DNA of 6,372 nt from Deltaproteobacteria bacterium. GTDB taxonomy: Bacteria > Desulfobacterota_B > Binatia > UBA9968. Within the stretch, counting starts at the first letter, position 1; each line of letters opens with the position of its first letter. The notes beneath the pieces were generated by a model. That model did no database searches. It was not told where the DNA came from and saw nothing but the letters and a program-made list of their open reading frames with translations. Of the stretch, positions 5,224 through 6,372 are shown piece after piece. The translations under genes and the position numbers were made by a program. The DNA lies in assembly GCA_005879255.1 (NCBI GenBank), contig VBKY01000283.1, positions 11,290-17,661 of the forward strand. Direction: 5' to 3'.

Positions 5224-5999
5224 TTGACGCTGCCGCGCAGTGCCTCCAGCCGGCCTCGCTCAGGGCCATCGCCCACAATAACCAAACCCGCGTCTTCACA
5301 CTCATTAACTGCCTCGATCAGATGGTCGAGCTGTTTCCATGGGACTAACCGCCCGACTGTCACGATCTTAAATCGAGTCGATAACGGTATGGTGGAACAT
5401 GCCAATGAAGGTAACTCGACCGCGTTATAGACAACGATTGTCTTAGTATCCGGCACGCCCCAATGGGTTACCGCACTGGCTAAATACTGGCTCGGGACGA
5501 TCACTGCATCCGTTCGGCGAACGCAAAAACTTCTTAGACTTTTTAAAAACTCTACTTTCAAACCGTACCCGCGCTTTTGAAATTCCTCGAATGTGTCCTT
5601 AACCCAACCCTTGTTCGTGGCGCGTTCCCATGCCCAGTCGCCGACGATTTTTTGCACCAGAGGCTTGCAGAGAAAGAAGTTCGCGACAACGGCTTCCAGA
5701 TAGAGCCCGTTGACATAGAGGACTTGTGCATGTCGTCCTTCTCTGAAAATGCGCATGACAGTAATCAGGACTCGCAACGGCTTGAAGAGACTTCGCTGGA
5801 TCCGATGCACGCGAAAACTATACGAACGGTCATTGTGATCGAGTCTGTCACTGAGAGTGACCACCGTAACTTTATGCCCTCGCTTCACTAGCTCGCTGCT
5901 AATCTCAGGCACATAGGTGGCAGGTCCGCCGATGTCCGGCGGGAAAATTCCCGTGACGATCAGCACGTCGAGCTGCGGGCGGTTATCATCGTCCTTCAC
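5166..5999 (-). CDS. GT4 (group 1) glycosyltransferase, N-terminal part, frameshifted
   Basis: As read this gives 277 residues, of which about the first 259 are genuine. The N-terminal Rossmann half begins LDVLIVTGIFPPDIGGPATYV (residues 9-29), the acceptor-side motif of GT4 retaining enzymes, then LVKRGHKVTVVTL. Residues 162-177 (RRTDAVIVPSQYLASA) and 210-240 (FKIVTVGRLVPWKQLDHLIEAV) are the inter-domain and start-of-donor-domain signatures, and VGDGPERGRLEAL follows. After SVN (codon at 5225-5223) the frame runs into unrelated residues and stops at 5166, while the right sequence continues from 5222 in another frame. The start is a GTG overlapping the dehydrogenase TAG by one base, with GGAG six bases upstream. 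It would transfer a sugar from a nucleotide donor onto the growing lipid-linked glycan at the cytoplasmic membrane face. Donor and acceptor are unknown. Confidence 0.88.
   Translation of the reverse strand: MKDDDNRPQLDVLIVTGIFPPDIGGPATYVPEISSELVKRGHKVTVVTLSDRLDHNDRSYSFRVHRIQRSLFKPLRVLITVMRIFREGRHAQVLYVNGLYLEAVVANFFLCKPLVQKIVGDWAWERATNKGWVKDTFEEFQKRGYGLKVEFLKSLRSFCVRRTDAVIVPSQYLASAVTHWGVPDTKTIVVYNAVELPSLACSTIPLSTRFKIVTVGRLVPWKQLDHLIEAVNECEDAGLVIVGDGPERGRLEALRGSVNWPIGFILPGKEAKRRRLL
5221..5225 (-). other. Frameshift site in the glycosyltransferase gene
   Basis: On the coding strand the sequence GTCAATTGGCCGATCGG gives VNWPI in the upstream frame and LADR in the downstream one. Adding one T after AAT would give GTC AAT TTG GCC GAT, encoding VNLADR, and join both halves without loss of conserved residues. 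There is no long homopolymer or classic slippery sequence, so programmed frameshifting is not indicated. Confidence 0.75.
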
Positions 6000-6372
6000 T
6001 ACAGGCTCCAGTACAGGACGTTGCTCTTGGCTCCGGCATCGCGATGAACGCCTTTGATATCGACGAACACGGCCGGTTTGCCGCCGTTGCGCATCAGACC
6101 AACGTAGGCTTCCGGCGGCATATCCAGGAACATTCGGTGCGGCACTGCCAAGACAACGGCGTCGAATTTCTCTTTTGACCCAAAGGGATTCTTTATCCCG
6201 TGCATGTTGTATTTCTGTAGTTCACCGGAGCCGACAAACGGATCGTAAACATTGACATTGACCTCGTTGTTCTCGAGTTCCTGCACCACCTCGGTGACCC
6301 GGGTGTTGCGCATATCGCTGACATCTTCTTTAAACGTCGCCCCAAGAATCAGCGCCGACGCGCCGCGGACCA
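5999..6372 (-). CDS. NDP-sugar 6-dehydrogenase (UDP-HexNAc dehydrogenase type), C-terminal part
   Basis: The frame is open from the window edge (first full codon at 6370) to TAG 6001-5999, giving 123 residues of a protein that normally has about 420-440. LILGATFKEDVSDMRNTRV is the signature that opens the C-terminal domain of the UDP-glucose/GDP-mannose dehydrogenase family. It is followed by VNVYDPFV, FDAVVLAVPH and VFVDIKGV, and the protein ends LYWSL. That ending recalls TviB/WbpO-type enzymes, which oxidise UDP-GlcNAc or UDP-GalNAc to the uronic acid with two NAD+. The NAD domain and the catalytic cysteine are outside the window, so the substrate is inferred from C-terminal likeness only. 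An in-frame ATG at 6313 lies after the signature and is not the true start. It is the first visible gene of the operon and makes a precursor for the glycan assembled by the following glycosyltransferases. Confidence 0.9.
   Translation of the reverse strand, partial: VRGASALILGATFKEDVSDMRNTRVTEVVQELENNEVNVNVYDPFVGSGELQKYNMHGIKNPFGSKEKFDAVVLAVPHRMFLDMPPEAYVGLMRNGGKPAVFVDIKGVHRDAGAKSNVLYWSL
6006..6009 (-). promoter_or_regulatory. Ribosome binding site of the GT4 gene starting at GTG 5999
   Basis: GGAG lies six bases before the GTG at 5999, inside the last codons of the dehydrogenase. It supports the GTG start, which overlaps the dehydrogenase stop codon by one base, so the two genes are probably translationally coupled. 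Confidence 0.5.

Overview
The window is a piece of a bacterial surface-polysaccharide (O-antigen or capsule type) gene cluster. Every supported gene is on the minus strand, so transcription runs from position 6372 towards 1. Nothing in it identifies a species. The divergent Wzm/Wzt pair and the TCAGAGG-type heptad repeats remind me of soil and sediment bacteria such as Acidobacteria or Verrucomicrobia. That is a low-confidence impression from memory.

In order of transcription: (1) the C-terminal third of an NDP-sugar 6-dehydrogenase (6370-5999), which makes a uronic-acid sugar precursor. (2) A GT4 glycosyltransferase (5999-4849) broken by a one-base frameshift near 5223; its two halves read in different frames. 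(3) An 81-base remnant of the tail of another glycosyltransferase (4731-4651). Its stop codon overlaps the start of (4), an intact class I SAM methyltransferase (4654-4043). (5) A truncated and frameshifted third glycosyltransferase (4042-3704), a close copy of the C-terminal part of gene 2 together with its downstream spacer. (6) The ABC polysaccharide export pair, Wzm permease (3572-2535) and Wzt ATPase with a C-terminal carbohydrate-recognition-type domain (2464-1151). (7) Two FkbM-like methyltransferases (1139-372 and 215 to beyond position 1). The last one runs off the window.

The genes fit one pathway: sugar nucleotide synthesis, glycan assembly by GT4 enzymes, methyl decoration or capping, and export of the finished chain by Wzm/Wzt. 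Several methyltransferases next to a Wzt with an extended C-terminal domain would suit a chain-end modification that the transporter recognises; this is inference.

I see no new class of system. The unusual material is the rearranged glycosyltransferase area at 3592-5225 (a methyltransferase bracketed by two direct repeats of about 430 bp whose identity varies sharply along their length, plus a third glycosyltransferase scar), and 7-bp repeats that fill the wzm-wzt gap and also sit in frame inside wzt.
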